Below are positions 9,375 to 17,382 of a stretch of 34,793 nucleotides of DNA, piece after piece. The notes beneath the pieces are model-generated. The model had not been told where the DNA came from, made no database searches, and worked only from the letters and a program-made list of their open reading frames with translations. This DNA is from Bacteroidota bacterium (GTDB lineage Bacteria > Bacteroidota > Bacteroidia > Cytophagales > Cyclobacteriaceae). Both the position numbers and the translations under genes were made by a program. The stretch covers positions 1 through 34,793 of the forward strand of contig JAEZGH010000024.1 of assembly GCA_023417065.1 (NCBI GenBank), in the 5' to 3' direction. The first letter of the stretch is position 1. Every line of letters starts with the position of its first letter.

Positions 9375-10391
9375 TCAGACATCTGCTGATTCCCTGAGTT
9401 CAAATGCCTTGTTCAACTTACGGATCAATCGTGCAGACTCCGTGAAGTCGAGTGTTTGCTGTCCATCTGACGCCGCCTCTTCGGGCCTCTGATGCGTCTC
9501 ATAGATAATACCATCCGCACCAGCCATCACACACGCCAGCGCAACCGGTTCAACAAAATCCCTGATGCCAATGCCGTGCGAAGGATCAGCCACCACAGGC
9601 AAATGCGACTTCTCCTTAAGAATAGGAATGGCATTCACATCCATCGTATTCCGGCTGGCTTTCTCGTAGGTTCGGATGCCGCGCTCACACAGCAGCAGCT
9701 TTTCATTACCTGCGGAAAAAACATACTCAGCGGAATAAAGCAACTCTTCGATCGTTCCCGAAATCCCGCGTTTGATCATCACTGGTTTATCGACCCGGCC
9801 AAGCTCATCGAGAAGGTTGAAGTTCTGCGTATTGCGAGCCCCCACCTGGAACACATCCACGTATTCGTACATCTCCGCAATCTGCGATACCTGCATCACT
9901 TCGGTAATGATCTTGATCCCTGCAGCACGTGCCTGCTTATACCACATCTTCAGACCGTCGATACCCATCCCCCGGAAAGCATAGGGAGAACTGCGGGGCT
10001 TGAAAACGCCGCCGCGCATGATACGCACACCGTTGTCGAGGAGGTGCTGCAACGTAAGCTCTACCTGCTTCTCATTCTCAATACTGCACGGCCCTGCCAT
10101 AATCGACAAACTGCCGTTACCGATCACTACTCCGTCACCCAGGTCAATCAGCGTACGGTCTACCTTCCACTTGCGTGAAACCAGCTTGTAGTCATCCGAG
10201 ACGCGGTGAATATCAGCAATACCCTCCAGGTTGCCGAGCTGACGAATATCGAACTCCTTTTTCCCGATGCACACTACGTACGCACCCTTCTGCGTTGACA
10301 CCAGGTTCGTTTTATATCCCACGTCCTTGACACGCGACAGGATAATGTCTTTATCCGTATCCGAAATACTGGGTTTAAGTTGAATGATCAT
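9375..10391 (-). CDS. aroF: 3-deoxy-7-phosphoheptulonate synthase (DAHP synthase, type I-beta)
   Basis: The first shikimate-pathway enzyme: it condenses phosphoenolpyruvate and erythrose-4-phosphate to DAHP. It has 338 aa. Residues 1-70 form a ferredoxin-like/ACT-like regulatory domain (MIIQLKPSISDTDKDIILS), as in Thermotoga-type enzymes that respond to Tyr or Phe. The TIM-barrel follows, with SIMAGPCSIENEKQ, MRGGVFKPRSSPYAFRG, FQVGARNTQNFNLL, VMIKRGISGT and VVADPSHGIG, covering substrate and metal-binding residues. No chorismate mutase domain is attached. Its place directly after trpA (4-bp gap) couples precursor supply to Trp synthesis under the trp attenuator, which makes this the Trp-responsive DAHP synthase by regulation even though the allosteric domain suggests other effectors. 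The gene symbol is by analogy. Confidence 0.93.
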   Translation of the reverse strand: MIIQLKPSISDTDKDIILSRVKDVGYKTNLVSTQKGAYVVCIGKKEFDIRQLGNLEGIADIHRVSDDYKLVSRKWKVDRTLIDLGDGVVIGNGSLSIMAGPCSIENEKQVELTLQHLLDNGVRIMRGGVFKPRSSPYAFRGMGIDGLKMWYKQARAAGIKIITEVMQVSQIAEMYEYVDVFQVGARNTQNFNLLDELGRVDKPVMIKRGISGTIEELLYSAEYVFSAGNEKLLLCERGIRTYEKASRNTMDVNAIPILKEKSHLPVVADPSHGIGIRDFVEPVALACVMAGADGIIYETHQRPEEAASDGQQTLDFTESARLIRKLNKAFELRESADV

Positions 10392-10395
10392 GATA

Positions 10396-11202
10396 CTATG
10401 CGATGGGTACGTCTATACCCCCTTTAATGTTTTTGACAAATGTTTCAATATCAGCCTTCAGGTCAGTCGATTCCTTAATGGCATTGATGAATGCACTTCC
10501 CACGATGGCCCCTGAACAATACGATGAAGCGATATTGAACGTCTCGTGGTTTGATATCCCGAACCCGATCAGGAAGGGATTCTTGAGGTTCATGTCCTTG
10601 AGTTTCGAGAAGTACGCTTTCTGTTCGGCGCTGAATTCATTCCGCGCTCCGGTAGTACTGGAGGCAGAAACAGCGTATATAAATCCGCTGGTCAGCGAAT
10701 CAATACGTCGTATTCTATCATCCGATGTAGTTGGCGAAATCAGAAATGTGTTGGCAATATTGTATTTATCAAACAACGCCTTGTATTCGTGTTGAAAAAC
10801 ATCGGCAGGCATATCGGGAAGGATCAATCCATCGACACCGGCAGCGTGAGCATCTTTCACAAATTGCTCCACTCCGTATTGCATCACGGGGTTGAGATAG
10901 CCCATAAGGATCAACGGTACCGTGGCTGACTTTCTGATCTCCTTTACCTGTTGCAGCAACAGTTTCAGGTTCATACCATTGTCGAGGGCAATCTTGTTGC
11001 TGGCCTGAATGGTAGGCCCATCTGCGACGGGATCGGAGAACGGTATTCCTATCTCGATGATGTCCGCCCCCGCTTCTTCCAGCGCGAGCGCGATCTTCAC
11101 CGTATCATCGCGATGCGGAAACCCCGCAGTGAAGAACACCGAAAGAATCTTCTCTTTCTTTTCCCTGAACAGCTTATGAATCCGGTTACCTTCTGTTTTC
11201 AT
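10396..11202 (-). CDS. trpA: Tryptophan synthase alpha chain
   Basis: Cleaves indole-3-glycerol phosphate to indole and glyceraldehyde-3-phosphate; indole passes through the tunnel to TrpB. It has 268 aa from ATG 11202; the TTG two codons upstream is less likely. Key motifs are VFFTAGFPHRDDTV, IIEIGIPFSDPVADGPTIQ (catalytic Glu and Asp), LILMGYLNPVMQYG, DGLILPDMP and the phosphate loop FLIGFGISN. The length is standard. It follows trpB, separated by the 66-bp gap that holds the CTTGAAA heptad array, and ends 4 bp before aroF. Confidence 0.97.
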   Translation of the reverse strand: MKTEGNRIHKLFREKKEKILSVFFTAGFPHRDDTVKIALALEEAGADIIEIGIPFSDPVADGPTIQASNKIALDNGMNLKLLLQQVKEIRKSATVPLILMGYLNPVMQYGVEQFVKDAHAAGVDGLILPDMPADVFQHEYKALFDKYNIANTFLISPTTSDDRIRRIDSLTSGFIYAVSASSTTGARNEFSAEQKAYFSKLKDMNLKNPFLIGFGISNHETFNIASSYCSGAIVGSAFINAIKESTDLKADIETFVKNIKGGIDVPIA

Positions 11203-11213
11203 ATACAATCGAA

Positions 11214-11271
11214 CTTGAAATCCTTGAAACTTGATGCTTGAACCTTGAAATTTGAACCTTAACCCTTCTCA
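11214..11271. repeat. Heptanucleotide repeat array in the trpB-trpA gap
   Basis: After one unit at 11214-11220 and two extra bases, seven consecutive seven-base units run in phase from 11223: CTTGAAA, CTTGATG, CTTGAAC, CTTGAAA, TTTGAAC, CTTAACC, CTTCTCA. The last unit includes the trpB stop codon (TCA on +). In the mRNA this is a UUUCAAG/GUUCAAG series lying between stop and next start. A second array of the same unit is in the trpG-trpD gap. Confidence 0.85.
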
Positions 11272-12450
11272 GTACTTTCCCCATCGTATATACGTCTCCA
11301 GATCCTTATCCCCACGACCGGAAAGATTCACCACCACCACGTCGTCAGCATCAAATTCAAACTGCTTCAATGCTGCCAGCGCGTGTGACGATTCGATGGC
11401 GGGAATAATACCCTCAAGCCTGCTGAGTTGAATTCCGGCTTCCATAGCTTCGTCGTCCTTCGCAGAAACAAACTTCACGCGACCGACGTCGAACAAATGA
11501 GCGTGCAGCGGACCAATACCCGGGTAATCGAGACCTGCGGAAATACTATAAGGTTCGATCACCTGACCGTCTTCTGTTTGCATCAGGAGCATTTTGCTTC
11601 CGTGGAGCACACCCGTTTTCCCCAGGGCTGTAGTTGCCGCTGATTCTCCCGTATCGATACCCTTACCTGCAGCCTCGACGCCTATGAGTTCAACATGTTC
11701 GTCATCAAGGAAATGATAGAACGCCCCGGCAGCATTGCTTCCACCGCCCACGCATGCCAGCACATAATCAGGGTACGGGTTTCCAACTTCTTCCTGCAGC
11801 TGCTGCCGCATTTCCTGACTGATTACCGACTGGAATCTCGTAACCATGTCGGGGTAAGGATGTGGCCCCACTACAGAACCGATGATGTAATGCGTGTCCG
11901 TAGGGTGGTTTATCCAATGGCGCATGGCTTCGTTGGTAGCGTCTTTCAACGTCATATTTCCACTCAGTGCGGGAACCACCGTTGCGCCGAGAATGCGCAT
12001 ACGCTCCACGTTAGGACGCTGACGCTCCATATCTACCTTGCCCATATAGACGACACATTCCATTCCCATCAGCGCGCATACCGTCGCCGTGGCAACGCCG
12101 TGCTGTCCTGCGCCCGTTTCGGCAATGATCTTCTGCTTGCCGAGTCGCTTTGCCAGGAGAATCTGCCCGATCGTATTATTCACCTTATGCGCACCCGTAT
12201 GGCACAGGTCTTCGCGCTTGAGGTAGATGTTTGTTTTGTAATGTTCCGAGAGCCTGTTCGCGCGATAAAGTGGGGTCGGCCGGCCAACATATGTTTTGAG
12301 CAACTTCCCAAACTCCTCCTGAAACCCGGGATCATTGATGATCTGCAAGTAATGCGTTCTCAGTTCCTCAACATTGGGATACAACATTTCAGGAATAAAG
12401 GCACCGCCGAATTTCCCGTAATAGCCATTTTCATCTACCGAATATTTCAT
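11269..12450 (-). CDS. trpB: Tryptophan synthase beta chain
   Basis: The PLP enzyme that joins indole and serine to make tryptophan. It has 393 aa, the standard length for TrpB1. The N-terminal GYYGKFGGAFIPEMLYP is followed by the PLP-lysine motif EDLCHTGAHKVNNTIGQ. Further motifs are ETGAGQHGVATATVCALMG, the phosphate-binding CVGGGSNAAGAFYHF and the C-terminal VVNLSGRGDKDLETY. It is preceded by trpF with a 13-bp gap. The gene is complete with no odd residues at active positions, and works with TrpA from the same transcript. Confidence 0.98.
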   Translation of the reverse strand: MKYSVDENGYYGKFGGAFIPEMLYPNVEELRTHYLQIINDPGFQEEFGKLLKTYVGRPTPLYRANRLSEHYKTNIYLKREDLCHTGAHKVNNTIGQILLAKRLGKQKIIAETGAGQHGVATATVCALMGMECVVYMGKVDMERQRPNVERMRILGATVVPALSGNMTLKDATNEAMRHWINHPTDTHYIIGSVVGPHPYPDMVTRFQSVISQEMRQQLQEEVGNPYPDYVLACVGGGSNAAGAFYHFLDDEHVELIGVEAAGKGIDTGESAATTALGKTGVLHGSKMLLMQTEDGQVIEPYSISAGLDYPGIGPLHAHLFDVGRVKFVSAKDDEAMEAGIQLSRLEGIIPAIESSHALAALKQFEFDADDVVVVNLSGRGDKDLETYIRWGKY

Positions 12451-12463
12451 AGCTCTCGTTAGT

Positions 12464-13102
12464 TCAATCTTTGTTATCGTTATTTCTCAATGCCAAAATC
12501 ACATTCCTCAGCTTTTCAGGATCTTTTACACCGGCCGCGGACTCCACTCCGCTGTTTAAATCAACGCCCTTAATGTTCATCGCGGTGAGGTCATGTACGC
12601 CGGCGATATTAGTTGCATTCAAGCCACCGCTTAACATAAACGGCATGCGCTGATGGTATTTCTTCAACACCGTCCAGTCGAATGTCATGGCATTGCCACC
12701 AAAGTGCTTTCCTTTCGTATCGAAGAGAAACATCTCAACGAAGGGCTCATATGCTTCGATCTGCCGGAAATCAAACTCCGTGTCCAGATTAAAAACCTTC
12801 CATATCGCTACGCCATGCCTTACCATTTCTTTTACCTGTCCGACAGACTCGTTCCCATGCAGCTGGAGTACATCCAGACCGTGACGTGTCACGGCCTGAA
12901 GCATTTCTTCACTTGTTGCATTGACAAACACGCCCACCTTTTTTATCTGCGGGAGATCCGGCATAACAAACTCTTCCCCCACCCACCGCGGTGAGTTCCT
13001 ATAGAAGATGAAGCCCATGTAGTCTGGCTGAAATGCAGCTATAGCCCTGATGTTGTCAGCATCGCGCATTCCACAAACCTTGAGCTTCAGTTCCGTTGAC
13101 AT
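12464..13102 (-). CDS. trpF: Phosphoribosylanthranilate isomerase
   Basis: Converts phosphoribosylanthranilate to CdRP by an Amadori rearrangement. It is a 212-aa TIM barrel. The catalytic Cys lies in LKVCGMRDADNI near residue 10, the Asp in the VEMFLFDTKGKHFGG region, and the phosphate-binding loops in PFMLSGGLNATN and GVDLNSGVESAAGVKDPEKL. It is encoded separately, not fused to trpC as in enterics, and sits 4 bp after trpC. The length is normal for a monofunctional TrpF. Confidence 0.97.
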   Translation of the reverse strand: MSTELKLKVCGMRDADNIRAIAAFQPDYMGFIFYRNSPRWVGEEFVMPDLPQIKKVGVFVNATSEEMLQAVTRHGLDVLQLHGNESVGQVKEMVRHGVAIWKVFNLDTEFDFRQIEAYEPFVEMFLFDTKGKHFGGNAMTFDWTVLKKYHQRMPFMLSGGLNATNIAGVHDLTAMNIKGVDLNSGVESAAGVKDPEKLRNVILALRNNDNKD

Positions 13103-13106
13103 TTCG

Positions 13107-13922
13107 TTAATGTTTTACCGGTTCGACGGCCTCTAGTTTTCTGAGTGACCGTATAAATTCACGCGCAGCTCTTTCGGGTCTGCCATGCTTCATGAAGTTT
13201 TCACCCATGAGGAAGCCCGAATATCCAAACTTCCGAAGTTCAACAATAGTTGCGGGATCACTTATCCCGCTTTCAGAAACCTTAACTGCCGATGAAGGAA
13301 TCAAATCCGCAAGGCGCTTTGAAACATCAATGCTCACCTCAAACGTTTTGAGGTTCCTGTTGTTTACACCGATAAGGTCAGCGTTCGCATCGAGATTGGC
13401 GCTCAATTCATCAGCATCGTGCACCTCGAGCAAAACCTCCATTCCGAGGCTGTGGGCAAAGGCGCAGAGGCGCTTTACCTCTTCCGGCGACAACACCGCT
13501 GCGATCAGCAGGATAGCGTCCGCGCCGATTGATTTCGCCTCGATGATCTGGTACTCGTCGACCGTGAAGTCCTTGCGGATAATCGGACAGTAATTGAACT
13601 TCCTGGCAATGGTCAGATCCTCATTGCTCCCACCAAAAGAAGGCTTGTCCGTTAGTACGGAAAGTGCTGCAGCCCCGGCCTGCATATAGCCAATGGTGGT
13701 TGACTCCACCGATGCATATGCATTGATAATTCCTTTCGACGGCGACTTACGCTTAAACTCCGCGATTATGCCACTCAGGTCGCGACGTTGAACGTACTTT
13801 GAAAGAGAAACAGGCTGTGTCTGAAAATAAATGCTTTGCTCCAGGAGCTTCACCGGATACAGTGCTTTCCGGTCTTCAACCTCTTTCCGTTTATATGCAA
13901 CGATGGTGTCCAGTATGTTCAT
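13107..13922 (-). CDS. trpC: Indole-3-glycerol phosphate synthase
   Basis: Closes the ring of CdRP with decarboxylation to give indole-3-glycerol phosphate. It has 271 aa. Motifs are IIAEFKRKSPSKG (catalytic Glu and Lys), ALSVLTDKPSFGGSNEDL, PIIRKDFTVDEYQI with the key Lys, DLIGVNNRNLKTFEV and AVKVSESGISDP. It starts one base after the trpD stop and ends 4 bp before trpF. Monofunctional, normal length. Confidence 0.98.
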   Translation of the reverse strand: MNILDTIVAYKRKEVEDRKALYPVKLLEQSIYFQTQPVSLSKYVQRRDLSGIIAEFKRKSPSKGIINAYASVESTTIGYMQAGAAALSVLTDKPSFGGSNEDLTIARKFNYCPIIRKDFTVDEYQIIEAKSIGADAILLIAAVLSPEEVKRLCAFAHSLGMEVLLEVHDADELSANLDANADLIGVNNRNLKTFEVSIDVSKRLADLIPSSAVKVSESGISDPATIVELRKFGYSGFLMGENFMKHGRPERAAREFIRSLRKLEAVEPVKH

Positions 13923-13923
13923 A

Positions 13924-14910
13924 CTAATTATTCAAAAGCTTTTTAAATGATTGTAAGGCCTTGCCTGAAAGCAGGGCGTCTTTAGCCCTTTCAACGGCAG
14001 CCTGCAGTCCATCTTTCTGATGTCCCGCATACAGGGCAAGACCCGCGTTGGCAAAGACCGCTGCATTCTGTTCGGGAGTTCCCTCGCCGCTGAGAACACT
14101 CATGAAGATACGCGCCGATTCTTCAACAGAATCGCCGCCTTTGAGATCTTCCGGGCGCAGCGTAGGCAACCCCAGATCCTCCGGCTCAGCAATTGATTCG
14201 CCGCCGTTATAAAAATATTTAAACGGACACGTCAGCGAAACTTCATCGTAGCCATCAACAGAATGAAGAATTACGAAGTCCTTGTCGGTATTCTGGTAGA
14301 GGTATCCGTATTGACGTGCAAGCTCAAGACTAAATACACCGACGAGCTGGCGTTTGGGAAATGCCGGGTTTACCATCGGACCGAGCATATTGAAGAATGT
14401 CTTCACGCCCAGTTCACGACGGATCGGAGCAACGTTCTTCATGGCCGGGTGAAACAGCGGTGCGTGCATGAAACAGATATTCGCGCGGTCCAGACTGCGC
14501 TTCAGTTCGTCGGCATCGTTAGTGAACTTGTAGCCGAAGTATTCCAGCAGGTTCGACGATCCGCATGCTGACGACACGCCGTAGTTCCCGTGTTTGGCAA
14601 CGGGTTGTCCGGCAGCAGCCACAACAAACGACGACAGCGTTGAAAGGTTAAACGTATTTTTACCGTCGCCACCTGTGCCACATACATCCATCACCGGCGC
14701 GTCGAAGTTGATCGGCACACACAGCTCAAGCATGGCATCTCTGAAGCCCTGCAGCTCCTCCACCGTAATGGCCCGCATCATATAAACGGTCATGAACGCG
14801 GTAGTCTGGCTGTGATTATACTTACCCGACGTAAGCTCAATCAACACCCGCCGCGCCGTATCCTTCGTCAGCGACCGATGATCAATCAATTCGTTTAATA
14901 TCTGTTTCAT
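13924..14910 (-). CDS. trpD: Anthranilate phosphoribosyltransferase
   Basis: Transfers the phosphoribosyl group of PRPP to anthranilate. It has 328 aa from ATG 14910 (MKQILNELIDHRSLTKDTA). The frame is open further upstream to 15000, but that 30-residue extension is merely the translated heptad array plus the end of trpG, so it was rejected. Signature motifs are MDVCGTGGDGKNTFNLST (PRPP loop), KHGNYGVSSACGSSNLLEY, KNVAPIRRELGVKTFFNMLGP and GYDEVSL. It is separate from trpG, unlike the enteric TrpGD fusion. Confidence 0.97.
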   Translation of the reverse strand: MKQILNELIDHRSLTKDTARRVLIELTSGKYNHSQTTAFMTVYMMRAITVEELQGFRDAMLELCVPINFDAPVMDVCGTGGDGKNTFNLSTLSSFVVAAAGQPVAKHGNYGVSSACGSSNLLEYFGYKFTNDADELKRSLDRANICFMHAPLFHPAMKNVAPIRRELGVKTFFNMLGPMVNPAFPKRQLVGVFSLELARQYGYLYQNTDKDFVILHSVDGYDEVSLTCPFKYFYNGGESIAEPEDLGLPTLRPEDLKGGDSVEESARIFMSVLSGEGTPEQNAAVFANAGLALYAGHQKDGLQAAVERAKDALLSGKALQSFKKLLNN

Positions 14911-14922
14911 ACAAAAAAACGT

Positions 14923-14983
14923 CTTTACCCTTAAACCTTGAAACTTGACTTGAACCTTGAAACCTGAAACCTGAAACTCACAC
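14923..14983. repeat. Heptanucleotide repeat array in the trpG-trpD gap
   Basis: Units read CTTTACC, CTTAAAC, CTTGAAA, a five-base CTTGA, then CTTGAAC, CTTGAAA, CCTGAAA, CCTGAAA, CTCACAC. The last unit contains the trpG stop codon (14978-14980). The unit and the position relative to the upstream gene's stop are the same as in the trpB-trpA gap. The repeat also fills the false N-terminal extension of trpD. Confidence 0.85.
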
Positions 14984-15544
14984 CCCGAGCCAATTCGCAA
15001 TCATCTTCGGCCCCTCAGGTGTCATAACCGATTCCGGATGAAACTGCAGTCCCCTGACATCGTATGCGCGGTGCGAGATACCCATGACAAGGCCTTCATC
15101 ATTTACAGCAGTTATCTTAAGATCACCCGCAATCGTATCAGCCTGAACCGCCCATGAATGATAATGCGTCGACTGAAACTTTGGTGAAACACCTTTGAAC
15201 AAGTACTCATCCTTATCGATGACTTCTGTGGTGGAAGTGACTCCGTGAAGTACTTTCGGAATATTGAACAGCGACGCACCAAACACTTCGCCGATGCCCT
15301 GATGACCAAGGCATATTCCAAGAATACTTTTCGACGGGCCGTAGTGGCGAATCACCTCTTTCATGATGCCGGCCTCATCCGGAATGCCGGGTCCGGGTGA
15401 AAGCATGATCTTGTCGTATTTGCCCACTTCTTCTGCAGTCATCTTATCATTCCGGATTACATCCGGCTGGAATCCCAGCGACCTGATGATGTGCACCAGG
15501 TTGAAGGTGAAGGAATCGTAATTATCGAGGACCAGTATTTTCAT
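14978..15544 (-). CDS. trpG: Anthranilate synthase component II (glutamine amidotransferase)
   Basis: The class I amidotransferase that supplies ammonia to TrpE for anthranilate formation. It has 188 aa. Motifs are ILVLDNYDSFTFNLVHI, the oxyanion segment LSPGPGIPDEAG, the nucleophile elbow ILGICLGHQGIGEVFG with the catalytic Cys, and LQFHPESVMT with the His-Glu pair. It could in principle also serve p-aminobenzoate synthase (PabA), as in some bacteria; the location right after trpE (27-bp gap) makes the Trp role primary. Confidence 0.97.
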   Translation of the reverse strand: MKILVLDNYDSFTFNLVHIIRSLGFQPDVIRNDKMTAEEVGKYDKIMLSPGPGIPDEAGIMKEVIRHYGPSKSILGICLGHQGIGEVFGASLFNIPKVLHGVTSTTEVIDKDEYLFKGVSPKFQSTHYHSWAVQADTIAGDLKITAVNDEGLVMGISHRAYDVRGLQFHPESVMTPEGPKMIANWLGV

Positions 15545-15571
15545 TCTCTTTCAATTAACACTATGGTTTCA

Positions 15572-16972
15572 TCAGATTGTTTCAGCTATCACAACGGCTT
15601 TCCTGAGGGCTGCGAGTTTATTGTTTACTTCCTGTAGTTCACTTTGTGCATCCGACTTTGAAACAACACCTGCACCCGCCTGAAAGATGAGTTTATTGTG
15701 ATGGCTCAGGAATGTGCGAATCATGATCGCGTGATTAAACCTGCCGTCAAAGCCGATGAATCCAATAGCGCCCCCGTAGAAGCTTCGGTTTACATTTTCA
15801 TATCGGTTGATCAACGTCATCGCCATGTGCTTGGGCGCACCCGACAACGTTCCCGCGGGAAATGTATCAGCACCCATGCGAATAACCGAAGCATCTTTGT
15901 TGAGTGTGCCGGTGACCTTCGACACAAGGTGGATGACGTGGGAATAGAATTGAATTTCCTTGAACACCTCTACTGTTACGTGGTCGGCATTCCGGCTCAT
16001 GTCATTTCTGGCGAGATCCACAAGCATGACGTGTTCTGCATTTTCCTTTTCGTCGGCGACGAGTTTCTCCGCCAGTGCAGCATCTTCCTGGTCGTTGCCT
16101 GTACGCCGGAATGTTCCGGCAATCGGATATATGTGAGCCTTCCCGCCGGCAGCCTGTAGCTGCGCTTCAGGCGACGACCCCATCAGCTTGAAAGTACCAT
16201 AGTCAAAATAAAACAAATACGGCGACGGATTTATAGAGCGCAAGGCACGATAAACGTTGAATTCATCGCCATTGAACTGCACAGCGAAACGCCGTGAAAG
16301 CACGATCTGAAAAACATCACCACGGAAACAGTGTTCCTTTCCCTTCTCGATGATCTTAAGAAACTCATCATCGGTGAAATTACACGTTTCACCATTGGTG
16401 ATCCTGAACTTGTATGTCGAGAACCGGTTACTGAAAATAATCTGTTCGATCTTGTCGAGCGTACTCTCACACGGACCGTTCCCGTCGTAGCAATGCTCAA
16501 ACAGACTCAGCTCATTCGAGAAGTGGTCAACCACGATCACGTACCGATAGAGTTTGTAAAGCACATCAGGGATCAGTTCCTCGCGGATATCAATTTGAAC
16601 GTCTTCAAAATGCCGCACCGCGTCATAAGCCATATAGCCAAAGAGGCCACAGTTCATGTATTTTGAAGAAACAGTGTCCGGTTGAAAACAATCGCGGAAT
16701 TCCTCAAGTCTGGTAATTACGTCTCCTCTTTCGCGTATCCCGTATTTGTCCTGTTTCCCGTCGGGATAGCGCGTTTCAATTATGTTGTTACGCACCTGGA
16801 AGGAGGCTATCGGACTAAAGCAGATAAATGAAAGGCTGTTTTCGTGACCGTGGTAATCGGAGCTTTCCAGCAGGATACTTCCCGCATAGACGTCTCTCAA
16901 CTTCAGGTAGATGTTCACCGGCGTCAGGGTGTCGGCGAGGAGTTTCCGGGAGAATGTTTTTAACTTATACAT
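15572..16972 (-). CDS. trpE: Anthranilate synthase component I
   Basis: Converts chorismate and ammonia (from TrpG) to anthranilate, the committed step. It has 466 aa. The N-terminal domain has the SILLESSDYHGHENSLSFI segment, corresponding to the LLES Trp-binding motif used for feedback inhibition. The C-terminal chorismate-binding domain contains DVFQIVLSRRFAV, SPEAQLQAAGGKAHIYPIAG, LVDLARNDMSRNADHV, FPAGTLSGAPKHMAM and GAIGFIGFDGRFNHAIMIR. It is the first structural gene after the trpL attenuator; the ATG is about 63 bp downstream of the terminator T-run. Control is therefore double: attenuation of transcription and feedback on the enzyme. Confidence 0.97.
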   Translation of the reverse strand: MYKLKTFSRKLLADTLTPVNIYLKLRDVYAGSILLESSDYHGHENSLSFICFSPIASFQVRNNIIETRYPDGKQDKYGIRERGDVITRLEEFRDCFQPDTVSSKYMNCGLFGYMAYDAVRHFEDVQIDIREELIPDVLYKLYRYVIVVDHFSNELSLFEHCYDGNGPCESTLDKIEQIIFSNRFSTYKFRITNGETCNFTDDEFLKIIEKGKEHCFRGDVFQIVLSRRFAVQFNGDEFNVYRALRSINPSPYLFYFDYGTFKLMGSSPEAQLQAAGGKAHIYPIAGTFRRTGNDQEDAALAEKLVADEKENAEHVMLVDLARNDMSRNADHVTVEVFKEIQFYSHVIHLVSKVTGTLNKDASVIRMGADTFPAGTLSGAPKHMAMTLINRYENVNRSFYGGAIGFIGFDGRFNHAIMIRTFLSHHNKLIFQAGAGVVSKSDAQSELQEVNNKLAALRKAVVIAETI

Positions 16973-17035
16973 AGGAATCCATTCCTTTTTTTTGATCCAG
17001 CATGCCTACCGTATGCTTGTTAAGGGCGAGGCATT

Positions 17036-17072
17036 AAAAAAACGAAGGCCTGCTGTGAACAGCAGGCCTTCG
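17036..17072 (-). terminator. trp attenuator terminator (3:4 hairpin with U-tract)
   Basis: A perfect 13-bp stem (CGAAGGCCTGCTG at 17043-17055 against CAGCAGGCCTTCG at 17060-17072) with a four-base loop. On the minus strand it is followed by seven T (17042-17036). It lies after the trpL stop and before trpE, so it decides whether the trp genes are transcribed. It also ends any short THX transcript. Confidence 0.93.
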
Positions 17073-17098
17073 CTTCAGGATTGACATAACAAGGCTGT

Positions 17099-17155
17099 TC
17101 ACATATCGTGTTCCGATATATGCCACCACCATGCGTTGTTCAATCTGTTATTCAT
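17099..17155 (-). CDS. trpL: trp operon leader peptide
   Basis: A complete 18-codon ORF encoding MNNRLNNAWWWHISEHDM, with three consecutive UGG codons at positions 9-11. Trp is rare in proteins, so three in a row in an 18-residue peptide just before trpE is diagnostic. The stop codon lies within attenuator segment 2, as the model requires. It starts 21 bp after the THX stop; no good promoter is visible in that gap, which suggests that THX, trpL and the trp genes share a transcript. The peptide itself probably has no function after translation. Confidence 0.92.
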   Translation of the reverse strand: MNNRLNNAWWWHISEHDM

Positions 17156-17176
17156 TGTTCAGTTTCGCCAGTTTAA

Positions 17177-17362
17177 TTATGCGTCAGTTTTCTTCTTTAC
17201 AGTGCGTTTTGCTTTTGCAGGAGCTTCCTTTACTTCATCCGAACCAGCAGGTTTGCTAACCACTTTTTTCATGCGGCTCTTGATCGCATTACGGTTTCTG
17301 CTCACTCCATAGGATCCTTTTGCCCGCTTACCTTTCTTAGATTTTTTGTCTCCTTTTCCCAT
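17177..17362 (-). CDS. 30S ribosomal protein THX (bTHX)
   Basis: A 61-aa, strongly basic protein starting MGKGDKKSKKGKRAKGSYGV, the conserved N-terminus of the THX family (Thermus THX starts GKGDRRTRRGKI and has a GTYG segment). The family binds in the head of the small subunit and stabilises 16S rRNA folding. The Lys/Ala-rich C-terminal tail (APAKAKRTVKKKTDA) is longer than in Thermus, as is usual in Bacteroidetes. Its stop is 21 bp before the trpL start. If co-transcribed, THX receives constant expression while the attenuator restricts only the trp genes. Confidence 0.88.
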   Translation of the reverse strand: MGKGDKKSKKGKRAKGSYGVSRNRNAIKSRMKKVVSKPAGSDEVKEAPAKAKRTVKKKTDA

Positions 17363-17382
17363 AGTTCATAAGAATTGACCGG

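Larger units (their letters stand above)
17036..17155 (-). promoter_or_regulatory. Tryptophan-responsive transcription attenuator
   Basis: All parts of a ribosome-mediated attenuator are present on the minus strand. Segment 1 is CATATATCG (17122-17114), directly after the Trp codons. It pairs over 9 bp (one G-U) with CGATATGTG (17108-17100) around a GAACA loop. Segment 2 also contains GTGAACAGC (17102-17094), which is exactly complementary to GCTGTTCAC inside the terminator stem (17061-17053), so 2:3 and 3:4 pairing exclude each other. A ribosome stalled on the three UGG codons covers segment 1 and allows the antiterminator. A ribosome reaching UGA, which lies inside segment 2, allows termination. 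The pairing is seen directly; the mechanism is inferred from the classical enteric model. Confidence 0.9.

Noticed and set aside
9492..10178. 228-aa plus-strand frame opposite aroF
   Set aside because: The His/Arg-rich composition is typical of the complement of a real gene; aroF has all its motifs.
11695..12462. 255-aa plus-strand frame opposite trpB
   Set aside because: Same reason: complement of a fully conserved gene, without its own motifs.
14911..15000. 30-residue N-terminal extension of TrpD
   Set aside because: It is the translation of the heptad array and the trpG end, not protein sequence; homologues begin at MKQILNEL-like positions.
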